Shown: positions 38,040 to 46,753 of the stretch, piece after piece
How the letters are laid out: each line of letters opens with the position of its first letter
Numbering within the stretch: the first letter of the stretch is position 1
Assembly: GCF_000315795.1 (NCBI RefSeq)
Contig: NZ_ANHY01000005.1
Coordinates: 186,001 to 250,000, forward strand
Length of the DNA stretch: 64,000 nucleotides
Reading direction: 5' to 3'
Source: Caenispirillum salinarum AK4
GTDB lineage: Bacteria > Pseudomonadota > Alphaproteobacteria > Rhodospirillales > Rhodospirillaceae
Translations under genes and position numbers: made by a program
The notes under the pieces: model-generated
Told to the model about the DNA's origin: nothing
Database searches by the model: none
What the model saw: only the letters and a program-made list of their open reading frames with translations

Positions 38040-39043
38040 GCACGCTGCTGGAGGTCGAGCACCTGAAGGTCCGGTTCCGCAGCATGGGGGCGCTGCGGGC
38101 GCTGATGCGGCGCGTGAAGGACCCGTACATCGACGCCGTCTGCGACGTTTCCTTCCGCATCGGACGGGGGGAGACGCTGGGTCTTGTGGGCGAGAGCGGC
38201 TCGGGCAAGTCCACCATCGCCCGCGCGCTCATGGGACTGATCCCGTCGCACGGCGGGTCCATGCGGTTCGACGGCACCGAGCTGCGCGGCCTGTCGCAGC
38301 GCGCCTATAAGCCCGTGCGCCGCGACATGGCGATGATGTTCCAGGACCCCGTCGGATCGCTGTCGCCGCGCCTGACCGTGCGCTCGCTCATCACCGAGCC
38401 GTTCCGCATTCACGGGGTTCGCGACCGGGACATGGATGCCGAAACCCGCCGCCTGCTGGAAATGGTCGGCCTGCCCGCCGGCTTCGCCCAGCGCTTCCCG
38501 CATCAACTGTCCGGCGGGCAGGCGCGCCGCGTCGGCGTGGCGCGGGCGCTGGCGCTCGACCCGCGGCTGGTGATCGCCGACGAGCCGACAGCGGGCCTGG
38601 ACGTCTCCATCCAGGGCGAGGTGATGAACCTTTTGGCGGAACTTCAGGACCGGCTGGGCATCGGAATGGTGGTCATCACGCACAACCTCAACGTCGTGCG
38701 CCACATCTCCGACCAGATGGCGGTGATGTACCTGGGCCGCTTCGTCGAGCAGGGGCCGACGGAAGAGGTCTTCCACCGTCCCCGCCACCCGTACACGGAA
38801 GTCCTGCTGTCGGCCAACCCCGAGCCCGACCCCGACGCCAAGCTGCACCGGGTGGAGGCGCGGGGCGACATTCCCAGCCTGGCCCACCGTCCGACGGGCT
38901 GCGAATTCCATACCCGATGCCCGCGCGCCCGGGACTACTGCCGGGAGGTGGCGCCTGCGCTGTCGTCGGCGGCGCCCGATCACACCTATACCTGCCACTT
39001 TCCGCTGGAAGCCGACGCGAAGGAGCGGCGGCTCGAGGCGTGA
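38036..39043 (+). CDS. ABC transporter ATP-binding protein, DppF-like
   Basis: This is a 335-residue ATPase. Walker A is GESGSGKST (about 50-58), the signature is LSGGQARR, Walker B is LVIADEPTAGLD and the switch His is in ITHNL. The C-terminal motif GCEFHTRCPRARDYC parallels the cysteine motif of its partner. With the DppD-like protein it powers the transporter. The ATG at 38036 overlaps the previous stop. Confidence 0.95.
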   Translation: MSTLLEVEHLKVRFRSMGALRALMRRVKDPYIDAVCDVSFRIGRGETLGLVGESGSGKSTIARALMGLIPSHGGSMRFDGTELRGLSQRAYKPVRRDMAMMFQDPVGSLSPRLTVRSLITEPFRIHGVRDRDMDAETRRLLEMVGLPAGFAQRFPHQLSGGQARRVGVARALALDPRLVIADEPTAGLDVSIQGEVMNLLAELQDRLGIGMVVITHNLNVVRHISDQMAVMYLGRFVEQGPTEEVFHRPRHPYTEVLLSANPEPDPDAKLHRVEARGDIPSLAHRPTGCEFHTRCPRARDYCREVAPALSSAAPDHTYTCHFPLEADAKERRLEA

Positions 39044-39059
39044 CCCGAAGGGAAAGATC

Positions 39060-39461
39060 ATGCGCCCCCACTGTGTCCTCCTGGCCCTCGTGGCGGTTGC
39101 CGCCTGCGCGACTCCGGCGGACCGCATCTCGTCCGCCCTGACCGATCATGGCCTGGACCGCGAGCGTGCCGAATGCATCGGAGACCGCCTGGCCGCGGAT
39201 TTGTCGAACGACCAGCTTCAACAGATCGGCGATGCCGCCGACGCCTATCGGGACAGCGAGACTCCGGACCGGCTGACGATCGACGACCTTGTCAACGTCG
39301 CCAGGGCGATCGACGACCCCGTGGTGGTGGTGGCCGTGACCCAAGCGGGCATCGCCTGCAGCGGCTTCGTACAGCGCCCGCCAGACCCGGACGCGGCAGA
39401 GGACGACACCGGTCGGCGGCAGGTGCTGGCAGGGCTCGTCAGGTCGCGCGGCAGAGAATAG
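39060..39461 (+). CDS. Small hypothetical lipoprotein
   Basis: This is a 133-residue protein. A short signal peptide ends in a lipobox-like AVAACA, so Cys16 is the likely lipidated residue. The remainder is acidic and helical with a second and third cysteine (ECIGDRL and IACSGF) that could form a disulphide. A GAAGGGAAAG ribosome site supports the start. It lies 16 bases after the ABC operon and may be co-transcribed with it. No family is recognised. Confidence 0.65.
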   Translation: MRPHCVLLALVAVAACATPADRISSALTDHGLDRERAECIGDRLAADLSNDQLQQIGDAADAYRDSETPDRLTIDDLVNVARAIDDPVVVVAVTQAGIACSGFVQRPPDPDAAEDDTGRRQVLAGLVRSRGRE

Positions 39462-39483
39462 CGTCACCGGCCGCACCACGAAA

Positions 39484-39514
39484 AAAGCCCGCCGTCGCGA
39501 GGACTGCGGGCTTT
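39484..39514. terminator. Bidirectional intrinsic terminator
   Basis: AAAGCCCGC (39484-39492) pairs with GCGGGCTTT (39506-39514) and is flanked by T-tracts on both strands (TTTCTTT on plus, TTTTTT on minus). It ends the peptide ABC/lipoprotein operon and can also stop transcription of the convergent glutathione transferase gene. The rest of the gap to 39755 shows no gene. Confidence 0.85.
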
Positions 39515-39755
39515 CTTTGGCATCGGTGGTTGCGGGGACAGGATGCCGATTTTGGCGAACGCGAATGCCCTTTTTGAGCGGAACGGCAACGGCTCCTCCA
39601 ACACAATGACTGGCGCAGGTGGATGTCAGCAGGGTGCATGACGGGGCCCATCAAGAGGCGCACGCCCATCCAGAGCACCGACTACCGAGCCGCGCATCGT
39701 GGTCGCGGGAGCGCCGACGCGTCCGGCGGCTGGCATGGGTGGTCTGCATCGCCTT

Positions 39756-40625
39756 CTACTCCGGCGGCGCCACCTTGTCCTGCGTGCTGGTCTGGAAGTC
39801 GCTGGCGTCGTGTCGCTCGTGGAGTTGGTCCGCCGGGTCGCCCCACGTGCGGTTGACCATGCGTCCGCGCCGCACCGCCGGGCGGTCGCCCACCTGCTCC
39901 ACCCATCGCACGAGATTGGTGTAGCTCTGTACGTCGAGGAATTCGGCCGCGTCGTACGCCTCGTTGCGGACCACGGCGGCGTACCAGGGCCAGATCGCCA
40001 TGTCGGCGATGGTGTAGGCGTCGCCCGTGATGTACGCATTCTCGGCGAGATGGCGGTTCAGCAGGTCGAGTTGCCGCTTCACCTCCATGGTGTAGCGATT
40101 GATGGGATATTCATACCGTTCCGGCGCATAGGCGTAGAAGTGGCCGAACCCGCCGAGGAACGGCGCGGCGCCAACCTGCCAGAACAGCCAGTTGAGGCAT
40201 TCGGTGCGCCCCGCCAGGTCCTCGGGCAGGAAGGCGCCGAACTTTTCCGCCAGATACAGCAGGATGGAGCCGGACTCGAAGACCCGCACGTTCGGCTCGA
40301 TACTGCGGTCGACCATGGCGGGGATCTTGGAGTTGGGATTGATCGCCACGAAGCCGCTGCCGAACTGGTCGCCTTCGAAGATGTTGATCAGGTGGGCGTC
40401 GTACTCGGCACCGGCGATTTCGCGCTCCAGAAGCTCCTCCAGCATGATGGTGGCCTTCACGCCGTTGGGCGTGCCCTGGGAATAGAGCTGCAGGGGATGC
40501 CGGCCCACCGGCAGGTCCTTCTCGTGCGTCGCCCCCGCCACGGGGCGGTTGACGCTGGCAAACTTGCCGCCGCTGGGCGCGTCCCACGTCCAGACGCGGG
40601 GCGGGGTGTAGGGCTGATCGGCCAA
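39756..40625 (-). CDS. yghU: Glutathione-dependent disulphide-bond oxidoreductase, YghU-like
   Basis: This is a 289-residue GST-fold protein. It begins with the YghU-type segment PPRVWTWDAPSGGKFASVNR, followed by a thioredoxin-like domain (about 45-130; SQGTPNGVKATIMLEE and the glutathione-site ESGSILLYLAEKFG) and an all-helical C-terminal domain (about 135-260). The start is a TTG at 40625 with AGGAGG 5 bases upstream; it gives a length almost identical to E. coli YghU (288). It probably reduces small disulphides or organic hydroperoxides with glutathione. It is transcribed alone. Confidence 0.9.
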   Translation of the reverse strand: MADQPYTPPRVWTWDAPSGGKFASVNRPVAGATHEKDLPVGRHPLQLYSQGTPNGVKATIMLEELLEREIAGAEYDAHLINIFEGDQFGSGFVAINPNSKIPAMVDRSIEPNVRVFESGSILLYLAEKFGAFLPEDLAGRTECLNWLFWQVGAAPFLGGFGHFYAYAPERYEYPINRYTMEVKRQLDLLNRHLAENAYITGDAYTIADMAIWPWYAAVVRNEAYDAAEFLDVQSYTNLVRWVEQVGDRPAVRRGRMVNRTWGDPADQLHERHDASDFQTSTQDKVAPPE

Positions 40626-40835
40626 ACCATCCTCCTGTCGTACCTGTTCGTCGTCATCGGCGCCCGTCGGGCCTGTCCCTGCCCTGCCCGCGCCGCACGG
40701 TACCGAAGGTGGGGGTGGATGCGGCATCCCGCCACTCCGGCCAAACACGCCGCATCGATTTCGGCCTTGGCCACCGCTCCCGCCTCTTGCTGGTTCCTCA
40801 CATTGACGATCGGCGATCACGACGTAAACCGTGCC

Positions 40836-40930
40836 CGCTCAGGGGTCCTGCGGGACTTCCCAGCCTTTCGTCAAGATTGATGAACCTTCGAGACCGGCAA
40901 CAGCCGCCGATACTTCGGCGGCTCCTTTTT
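40836..40930 (+). ncRNA. Candidate small RNA ending in intrinsic terminator
   Basis: A TTGACG/TAAACC pair with a 16-base spacer (40803-40808 and 40825-40830) could be a promoter. Downstream a perfect 9-bp stem (40902-40910 with 40915-40923), a 4-base loop and CCTTTTT form a textbook terminator. No gene on the plus strand ends here, so the terminator needs a transcript: either a ~95-base RNA or an attenuated leader for the small reading frame at 40959. The rest of the 40626-40901 gap shows no gene. Confidence 0.35.
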
Positions 40931-40958
40931 GCGCCCCCGCTCAAGGAAGGAGCATGCC

Positions 40959-41063
40959 ATGAAGATCCATGCGCTTGGGCTACCTGCCCTGTTCGCCGCT
41001 CCGCTGAGCATCCCAGTTTTCCGCCGTCTCGGGCGCGAGTTCCGTAGAAGACGCCGCCGCTAG
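40959..41063 (+). CDS. Possible 34-residue basic peptide
   Basis: An ATG at 40959 is preceded by a strong AAGGAAGGAG ribosome site. It encodes 34 residues with a hydrophobic centre (LPALFAAPLSIPVF) and a C-terminal run rich in arginine (EFRRRRRR). It lies 28 bases beyond a terminator-like hairpin. A membrane-active peptide or a leader peptide is possible. It resembles no family I know, and it may not be expressed. Confidence 0.35.
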   Translation: MKIHALGLPALFAAPLSIPVFRRLGREFRRRRRR

Positions 41064-41126
41064 CCGCGCCTCTGGATTGATGCAACAATACGGGGCGCAT
41101 CGGGACGCCTTAGGCGGAGGAGCGGC

Positions 41127-41588
41127 ATGACGGACGAAATGGACGGTTGGGCCGGCGTCATCAAGGGCAAGCCAAGCTTGGGCCAGAGTGCGGAGCGTTC
41201 CCACACCACCAGCATGGAAGACATTGAGGCCTTTACCAGGATGACCGGCGACCGCAACCCGCTGCACTACGACCGGGCTGTGGCGGAGGCCTCGCCCTTC
41301 GGCAAGCTGATCGTCCAGGGCGGGGTGACGACGGGCATCCTGAACGCCGTCGTCGCCGAGGACCTGCCAGGCCCCGGCACGGTGTTCCTGGGCGTGGAGT
41401 GGAAGTTCGTCAAGGCCGTCGGCGTCGACGAGACCATCACCGGCCGCGTCGAGATCACCGAGGTTCGCGACGACAAGCCCATCTGCAAGATGACGACCAC
41501 GGTGCGCAACGGCGACGGCGACGTCTGCCTCAGCGGCACCGCCACCACCTACACCATGCCGCTCGCCACGCCGGCCGAGGCGCAATGA
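41127..41588 (+). CDS. MaoC-like (R)-specific enoyl-CoA hydratase
   Basis: This is a 153-residue hot-dog-fold protein of the MaoC family. The hydratase motif is visible as AFTRMTGDRNPLHYD (about 37-51), with the catalytic Asp (TGD) and His (LHYD) present. Such enzymes add water to trans-2-enoyl-CoA to give (R)-3-hydroxyacyl-CoA. It overlaps the following transporter gene by ATGA. It lies upstream of the amine transport and catabolic genes, so it may supply a hydratase step there; that link is inferred. Confidence 0.88.
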   Translation: MTDEMDGWAGVIKGKPSLGQSAERSHTTSMEDIEAFTRMTGDRNPLHYDRAVAEASPFGKLIVQGGVTTGILNAVVAEDLPGPGTVFLGVEWKFVKAVGVDETITGRVEITEVRDDKPICKMTTTVRNGDGDVCLSGTATTYTMPLATPAEAQ

Positions 41589-42847
41589 CGGCCTCCGCGG
41601 CGAAAACCGCCGCCGCCCCGACAGAAACCGAGCCCGCCCCGCCGGCGGAGCGCTGGCGGTTCCTGGCGGTCACCTGCCTCGCCGTGGTCTGCGCCCTGAC
41701 CACCTGGTTCTCCGCCACCGCCATCATCCCCGAGCTGGAGCGGGAGTGGAGCCTCTCGGCCACCGGCGCGGCCTGGATGACCAACGGTGTGCAGTTGGGC
41801 TTCGTCATCGGCGCGCTGGGGGCCAGCTTTGTCAACCTGCCGGACCTGGTGCGACTCAACCGGTTGATGGCCGGGGCCGCCGTCCTTGCCGCCGCGGCCA
41901 ACGCCGTGCTGCTGCTGGAGCCGTCACCGCCGCTCGCCATCGCCGCGCGGATCGTTACCGGCATGGCACTGGCGGGGGTTTATCCGCCGGCCATGAAGCT
42001 CATGGCGACGTGGTTCCGCCGGGGGCGCGGGTTCGCCATGGGGCTGCTGATCGGCGCACTGACGCTGGGCTCGTCGCTTCCGCACCTGTTTCGCGCCGCG
42101 ACCACCGGCTTCGACTGGCGCTATGTGGTGGTGGCGGCAAGCTGCGCCACGCTGGTCGGCGCGGCCATTTTCGCATTCGGCCTGCGCGAGGGGCCTTACG
42201 CCTTCAGCCGGGCCACCTTCCACCCCCGCCAATGCCTCGCGGTCTTCCGCAACCGGCCGCTGATGCTCGCCAACCTGGGCTATTTCGGCCATATGTGGGA
42301 GCTGTATGCGATGTGGGGGTGGTTCCTGGCCTTCTCCGTCGCGGCGGCGGAGAGCGGGCTGACGCTGCCCGTCGACAACCTGTCGCTGCTGAGCTTCCTG
42401 GTGGTGGCCGTCGGCGTGGCGGGGTGCATCCTGGGCGGCGTTCTATCCGACCGCATCGGACGCACCCTGACGACCACTCTGATGATGGTCGTTTCAGGCG
42501 CCTGCGGGCTGTTGATCGGCTTCACCGTGGACGGACCTGGCTGGCTTTTTGTGGCGGTCGCGCTGTTGTGGGGCGTCTCCATCGTCGGAGATTCCGCCCA
42601 GTTCTCCACCGCCATCACCGAGCTGTCGGACCAGCGCTTCGTCGGCACCGCGCTCGCCCTTCAAATGGGCATCGGCTTCGGACTGACCGTCATCGCCATA
42701 TGGCTGATTCCCGTCGTGGCGGAGATGCTGGGCGGCTGGCAGTGGTCCTTCCTGGTGCTCGTCCCTGGCCCCGTGGTCGGTGCCACCGCCATGCTGATCC
42801 TGCGCCGGCGCCCCGAGGCCGTGCGCATGGCCCACGGGCTGCGGTAG
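41585..42847 (+). CDS. MFS transporter
   Basis: This is a 420-residue major facilitator with 12 predicted transmembrane helices. Family cues are the motif near helix 4 (ARIVTGMALAGVYPPAMKLM) and the loop GGVLSDRIGRT between helices 8 and 9 of the CynX/NNP type. The ATG at 41585 overlaps the MaoC stop. It could import or export the substrate of the neighbouring acyl-CoA enzymes; its direction and substrate are unknown. Confidence 0.88.
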   Translation: MTASAAKTAAAPTETEPAPPAERWRFLAVTCLAVVCALTTWFSATAIIPELEREWSLSATGAAWMTNGVQLGFVIGALGASFVNLPDLVRLNRLMAGAAVLAAAANAVLLLEPSPPLAIAARIVTGMALAGVYPPAMKLMATWFRRGRGFAMGLLIGALTLGSSLPHLFRAATTGFDWRYVVVAASCATLVGAAIFAFGLREGPYAFSRATFHPRQCLAVFRNRPLMLANLGYFGHMWELYAMWGWFLAFSVAAAESGLTLPVDNLSLLSFLVVAVGVAGCILGGVLSDRIGRTLTTTLMMVVSGACGLLIGFTVDGPGWLFVAVALLWGVSIVGDSAQFSTAITELSDQRFVGTALALQMGIGFGLTVIAIWLIPVVAEMLGGWQWSFLVLVPGPVVGATAMLILRRRPEAVRMAHGLR

Positions 42848-42978
42848 GTCTCTGGTCCCCCGCCCAGGCGGCGAAGATGCGGTCCCGCGGACGCTGTGTT
42901 CACCTTTCGGTGGATTGGACACGAGCCGAAGTGATGAAACACTGTAAAAATAGCGCTCGGCTCAACATTTCCGGCGGC

Positions 42979-43935
42979 ATGACGATGGTGACGCGGGTCG
43001 GTTTTCTTCTGGTTCCCGACTTTTCCATGATGGCGCTGGCATCGGCGAGCGAGCCGCTGCGTGCGGCGAACCTGATCGCCGGACGAACGCTCTACGAGTG
43101 CGAGTTGATCGGCCTTGCGCCCGGCCCCGTGACGTCATCGGCCGGGTTTCCGATCCTGCCGGACAAGACCCTCGCCGAAGGGGCGGACGCGCGGGCCTAC
43201 GACCTCGTCGTGCTCGTGGCGAGCCTGAACGTCCGCCGGCTTCAGCACCAGGCCCTGTTCGACTGGCTCCGCCGGTCCGCCCGGCACGGCAGCCGGCTTG
43301 CCGCAGTGTCGACCGGCAGCCTGCTGATGGCGCGCGCCGGACTGCTGGAGGGGCGGCGTTGCACCATTCACTGGGAAATGCTCCGCGACATGCAGGAGGA
43401 GTTTCCCGAACTCGCCGTCGAGCGCGCCCTGTACGTCTTCGACCGCGACCGCCTGACGTGCGCCGGCGGAACGGCGTCGCTCGACATGATGCTGGCGTGG
43501 ATCGCCAACGAACACGGCGGCGACCTGACCGCCGCCATCGCCGAGAATTTTCTCCACACCCGCGTCCGCAACGCGGCCGAGAGCCAGCGAATGGCGGTGC
43601 AGTGGCGCTTCAACATCTCCGACCAGCGCCTCGCGCGCGCGATTTCGGTGATGGAGGAAAACATGGAGGAGCCGGTGCCCCCCAGCGCGCTGGCCGACCT
43701 CATCGGCGTCAGCCCGCGGCAGTTGGAGCGCCTGTTCCAGAAGGCGTTTAGCAAGTCGCCGGCGCGCTTCTGCCTGGAACTGCGCCTCAAGCACGCCCAG
43801 GAGCTGTTGCGCCAGAGCACCGACAGCATTCAGGTCATCGCCCACAAGTGCGGCTTTTCCTCGGCGTCTCACTTCGGCAGGGCCTATCGCGAGATCTTCG
43901 ATTCCACCCCCGCCAGCGACCGCCGCCCCGTCTGA
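42979..43935 (+). CDS. GATase1-like AraC-family regulator (GlxA type)
   Basis: This is a 318-residue transcription regulator. The N-terminal DJ-1/PfpI-like (GATase1) domain covers about 1-185 (VGFLLVPDFSMMALASASEP) and senses the inducer. The C-terminal AraC domain (about 215-310) has two helix-turn-helix motifs (LADLIGVSPRQLERLFQ and IAHKCGFSSASHFGRAYRE). Regulators of this kind (GbdR, CdhR, ArgR in pseudomonads) control betaine, carnitine and arginine use. It lies upstream of a quaternary-amine-type ABC transporter. Start choice is uncertain: ATG 42934 and 42985 are in frame, none with a strong ribosome site. Confidence 0.9.
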   Translation: MTMVTRVGFLLVPDFSMMALASASEPLRAANLIAGRTLYECELIGLAPGPVTSSAGFPILPDKTLAEGADARAYDLVVLVASLNVRRLQHQALFDWLRRSARHGSRLAAVSTGSLLMARAGLLEGRRCTIHWEMLRDMQEEFPELAVERALYVFDRDRLTCAGGTASLDMMLAWIANEHGGDLTAAIAENFLHTRVRNAAESQRMAVQWRFNISDQRLARAISVMEENMEEPVPPSALADLIGVSPRQLERLFQKAFSKSPARFCLELRLKHAQELLRQSTDSIQVIAHKCGFSSASHFGRAYREIFDSTPASDRRPV

Positions 43936-43958
43936 AACCCCAACACCGCTGCGGGATA

Positions 43959-43996
43959 TGTCGGGCGTGTCGCTCAAGTGACATCCTTTGTCGGGC
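43959..43996 (+). promoter_or_regulatory. Cluster of TGTCG half-sites, candidate operator of AraC-type regulator
   Basis: TGTCG occurs three times in 38 bases (43959, 43968 and 43989), plus an inverted-type TGACA at 43979. It lies between the regulator gene and the first permease, 90-125 bases before the latter. Pseudomonas ArgR, of the same regulator class, recognises TGTCGC half-sites, which is why this cluster is suggestive. Confidence 0.45.
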
Positions 43997-44084
43997 TCGT
44001 ATAACGTCCGCGACCAGTAAGAGGCGTATTCCTGTCCCTACAAGGACGCCGGATGAACCGGTGCCGCAGACAGGGAGAAACGCC

Positions 44085-44735
44085 TTGGAAACCGTGGGCT
44101 TCATCGCCGACAACCTGGACCTCATCGCGGCCCTGACCGTGGAGCACGTCTCCATCGTCGGCGTGGCGGTCGGTCTCGCCATCCTGACCGGCGTGCCCAT
44201 CGGCATCGCCATCACCCAGAACAGGAAGGTGGCCGACGCCGTGCTCTACACGGCCGGCGTGCTGATTACCATTCCCTCGATCGCGCTGTTCGGCGTGCTG
44301 ATCCCGATCCTGTCGACCATCGGGCACGGCATCGGCTACCTGCCGGCGGTGATCGCGGTGCTGCTCTACAGCCAGCTTCCGATCATCCGCAACACCTACA
44401 CGGCCATCAACAACGTCGACCCGGCCCTGCGCGAAGCGGCTCGCGGCATGGGGATGCGGCCGCTGGAGCGCCTGCGCCGCGTCGAGATCCCGCTTGCGGT
44501 GCCGGTCATCATGGCAGGCGTGCGGACGGCGGTGGTCATCAACATCGGCGTCACCGCCATTGCCGCCTACATCGGCGCCGGCGGGCTGGGCACCCTGATC
44601 TCGCGCGGCATCAGCCAGACCGACCCGCGCCAGCTCGTCGCCGGGGCGCTTGCCGTCAGCCTGCTCGCCATCGTCGCCGATTACGCCCTGCTGTGGGCGC
44701 AGAAGCGCCTGACCCCCTCCGGCGTCCGCGCCTGA
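44085..44735 (+). CDS. Quaternary-amine ABC transporter permease (OpuCB/YehW-like), 1
   Basis: This is a 216-residue permease with about five or six helices. The cytoplasmic EAA loop (ALREAARGMGMRPLERLRR, near 115) is typical of the OpuC/OsmF family. It starts at a TTG (44085) with AGGGAGA 6 bases upstream; a GTG at 44094 is an alternative. It begins the four-gene transporter operon (permease, ATPase, permease, binding protein), the order known from YehZYXW-like systems with two different permeases. Confidence 0.88.
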   Translation: METVGFIADNLDLIAALTVEHVSIVGVAVGLAILTGVPIGIAITQNRKVADAVLYTAGVLITIPSIALFGVLIPILSTIGHGIGYLPAVIAVLLYSQLPIIRNTYTAINNVDPALREAARGMGMRPLERLRRVEIPLAVPVIMAGVRTAVVINIGVTAIAAYIGAGGLGTLISRGISQTDPRQLVAGALAVSLLAIVADYALLWAQKRLTPSGVRA

Positions 44736-44775
44736 CGCCGCCCACGCCAGAAAGCTCCAGGGAAGAGATCGTTCA

Positions 44776-45921
44776 ATGATCACGCTCGACAAGCTCACCA
44801 AGGTCTTCGAGACCGCCAACGGCCCCGTTACCGCCGCCGATCACGTGTCCATGGAGGTTCCCGAGGGGGAAATCTGCATCCTGCTCGGCCCCTCGGGCTG
44901 CGGCAAGACGACGGCGCTGAAGATGATCAACCGCCTGATCCCCAAGACCAGCGGCAAGATCTTCATCAACGGCCGCGACACCGACGAGCAGAACGTCACC
45001 GAGCTGCGCCGCGGCATCGGCTACGTCATCCAGCAGATCGGCCTGTTCCCCAACATGACCATCGTCGACAACATCTGCGTCGTGCCGGACATGCTGGGCT
45101 GGGACCGCGCCAAGAGCCGCAAGCGGGCCATGGAACTGCTGGAGATGGTCAACCTGGACCCGGCCGTCTTCGCCAACCGCTTCCCCAAGGAGCTGTCGGG
45201 CGGCCAGCAGCAGCGCGTCGGCGTCGTCCGGGCGCTGGCCGCCGACCCGCCGGTGATGCTGATGGACGAGCCGTTCGGCGCCATCGACCCCATCAACCGC
45301 GAAGTCATCCAGGACGAGTTCCTCAAGCTCCAGAAGGAATTCCGCAAGACGATCATGTTCGTCTCGCACGACATCGACGAGGCCGTGAAGATGGGCGACA
45401 AGGTCGCGATCTTCCGCGCCGGCAAGCTGGAGCAGTTCGACAGCCCCGACAATGTGCTGGCGCACCCCGCCAACCCGTTCATCGCGGACTTCGTCGGCTC
45501 CGACCGCACGCTCAAGCGCCTGCGGCTGGTCACCGTCGGACAGGCCATGTTCGACGCGCCGGCCGTGACCGAGGACGACACGCTGGACCGCGCCGCCGGC
45601 GTCATGCGCGACCTGGACCACGACTTCGTCGTCGTCACCGACCGCCACGGCCGCCCCGACGGCTATGTCCGCCAGGCCGTCGCCGAGGCCAAGCACGGCA
45701 CCATCGCCGAGCACCACGCCCGCCTGCCGGTCACCGTCGAGGCCGGACAGGACCTGCGCACGGCCGTCAGCCAGATGTTCACGCACGACGTGACGTGGCT
45801 GGCCGTGACCGACAGCCAGGGCCGCTACCAGGGGGTCGTGACCCAGCAGGGCATCACCCACCTGCTCGGCAAGACCTATGGTGCCGCCGCCACGGCGGGC
45901 ACCGCGGCCGCCGCGGAATAG
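44776..45921 (+). CDS. Quaternary-amine ABC transporter ATP-binding protein with CBS domains
   Basis: This is a 381-residue ATPase of the OpuCA/ProV family. Walker A is GPSGCGKTT (about 36-44), the signature is LSGGQQQR, Walker B is VMLMDEPFGAIDP and the switch His is in FVSHDIDEA. Two C-terminal CBS domains (about 255-370) are present; in OpuA they sense ionic strength. It uses ATP to drive import through the two flanking permeases. Confidence 0.94.
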   Translation: MITLDKLTKVFETANGPVTAADHVSMEVPEGEICILLGPSGCGKTTALKMINRLIPKTSGKIFINGRDTDEQNVTELRRGIGYVIQQIGLFPNMTIVDNICVVPDMLGWDRAKSRKRAMELLEMVNLDPAVFANRFPKELSGGQQQRVGVVRALAADPPVMLMDEPFGAIDPINREVIQDEFLKLQKEFRKTIMFVSHDIDEAVKMGDKVAIFRAGKLEQFDSPDNVLAHPANPFIADFVGSDRTLKRLRLVTVGQAMFDAPAVTEDDTLDRAAGVMRDLDHDFVVVTDRHGRPDGYVRQAVAEAKHGTIAEHHARLPVTVEAGQDLRTAVSQMFTHDVTWLAVTDSQGRYQGVVTQQGITHLLGKTYGAAATAGTAAAAE

Positions 45922-45936
45922 GGAAGGACACGCATC

Positions 45937-46680
45937 ATGACCACCGCCGTCATCGCCTTCCGCCGGGCGCCGGGACTGCGCCACCTGCTCACCCTGTTGC
46001 TGGTCTTCGCGCTCGGCATGGGCGTCCAGGCCTCGGGCCTGGTGACCGACATCATGGACTACTGGGGCGACATCGTCTTCCTGTCGCAGCAGCACATGGT
46101 CCTGGTGCTGGTCTCCGGCGGCCTGGCGATCGTCACCGGCGTCAGCCTGGGCATCCTGCTGTCGCGGCCGGCAATGCGCCGCTGGGCCGAGGCCGTCATG
46201 CAGGTGCTGAACATCGGAACCACCATCCCGACGCTGGCCGTCCTGGCGCTGTCCATGACGTTGCTGGGCCTGGGCTTCACGCCCGCCGTCTTCGGCCTGT
46301 GGCTGGCGACGCTGCTGCCCATCACCCGCAACACCTACCAGGGCCTGCTGGCCGTGCCGCCGGCGCTGAAGGAAGCCGCCACCGGCATGGGCATGGGTTC
46401 CGGCCGGATGCTGCTGAAGGTGGAACTGCCCAACGCCCTGTTCGTCATCTTCGCCGGCATCCGCACCGCGCTGGCCGTCAACGTCGGCACCGTGCCGCTG
46501 GCCTTCCTGATCGGCGGCGGCGGCCTGGGCGAGCTGATCTTCACCGGCATCGACCTGGCCGAGCCCGGCATGATGCTCGCCGGCGCCATCCCGACCGCCC
46601 TTCTCGCCATCCTCGTCGATTTCCTGGTCGGCCAGGGGCAGATGTGGCTGATCCCCCGCGGCGTGAACCCGCTGCGCTGA
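45937..46680 (+). CDS. Quaternary-amine ABC transporter permease (OpuCB/YehY-like), 2
   Basis: This is a 247-residue permease with about six helices and the EAA loop ALKEAATGMGMGSGRMLLKVELP near residue 143. It has a longer N-terminus than the first permease. It follows the ATPase by 15 bases with a GGAAGGA ribosome site. The two permeases differ clearly from each other, so the pore is a heterodimer. Confidence 0.9.
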   Translation: MTTAVIAFRRAPGLRHLLTLLLVFALGMGVQASGLVTDIMDYWGDIVFLSQQHMVLVLVSGGLAIVTGVSLGILLSRPAMRRWAEAVMQVLNIGTTIPTLAVLALSMTLLGLGFTPAVFGLWLATLLPITRNTYQGLLAVPPALKEAATGMGMGSGRMLLKVELPNALFVIFAGIRTALAVNVGTVPLAFLIGGGGLGELIFTGIDLAEPGMMLAGAIPTALLAILVDFLVGQGQMWLIPRGVNPLR

Positions 46681-46753
46681 TCCACCACCCCGCACTCACG
46701 CACCCACACTACCAAGCAAACCAACAAGAACCCAGACCCGGAGGCTTATCGTC

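Noticed and set aside
41746-43935. A 729-residue frame joining the MFS region with the AraC regulator
   Set aside because: The first 400 residues are an out-of-frame, Arg/Pro-rich shadow of the MFS gene; the regulator starts near 42979.
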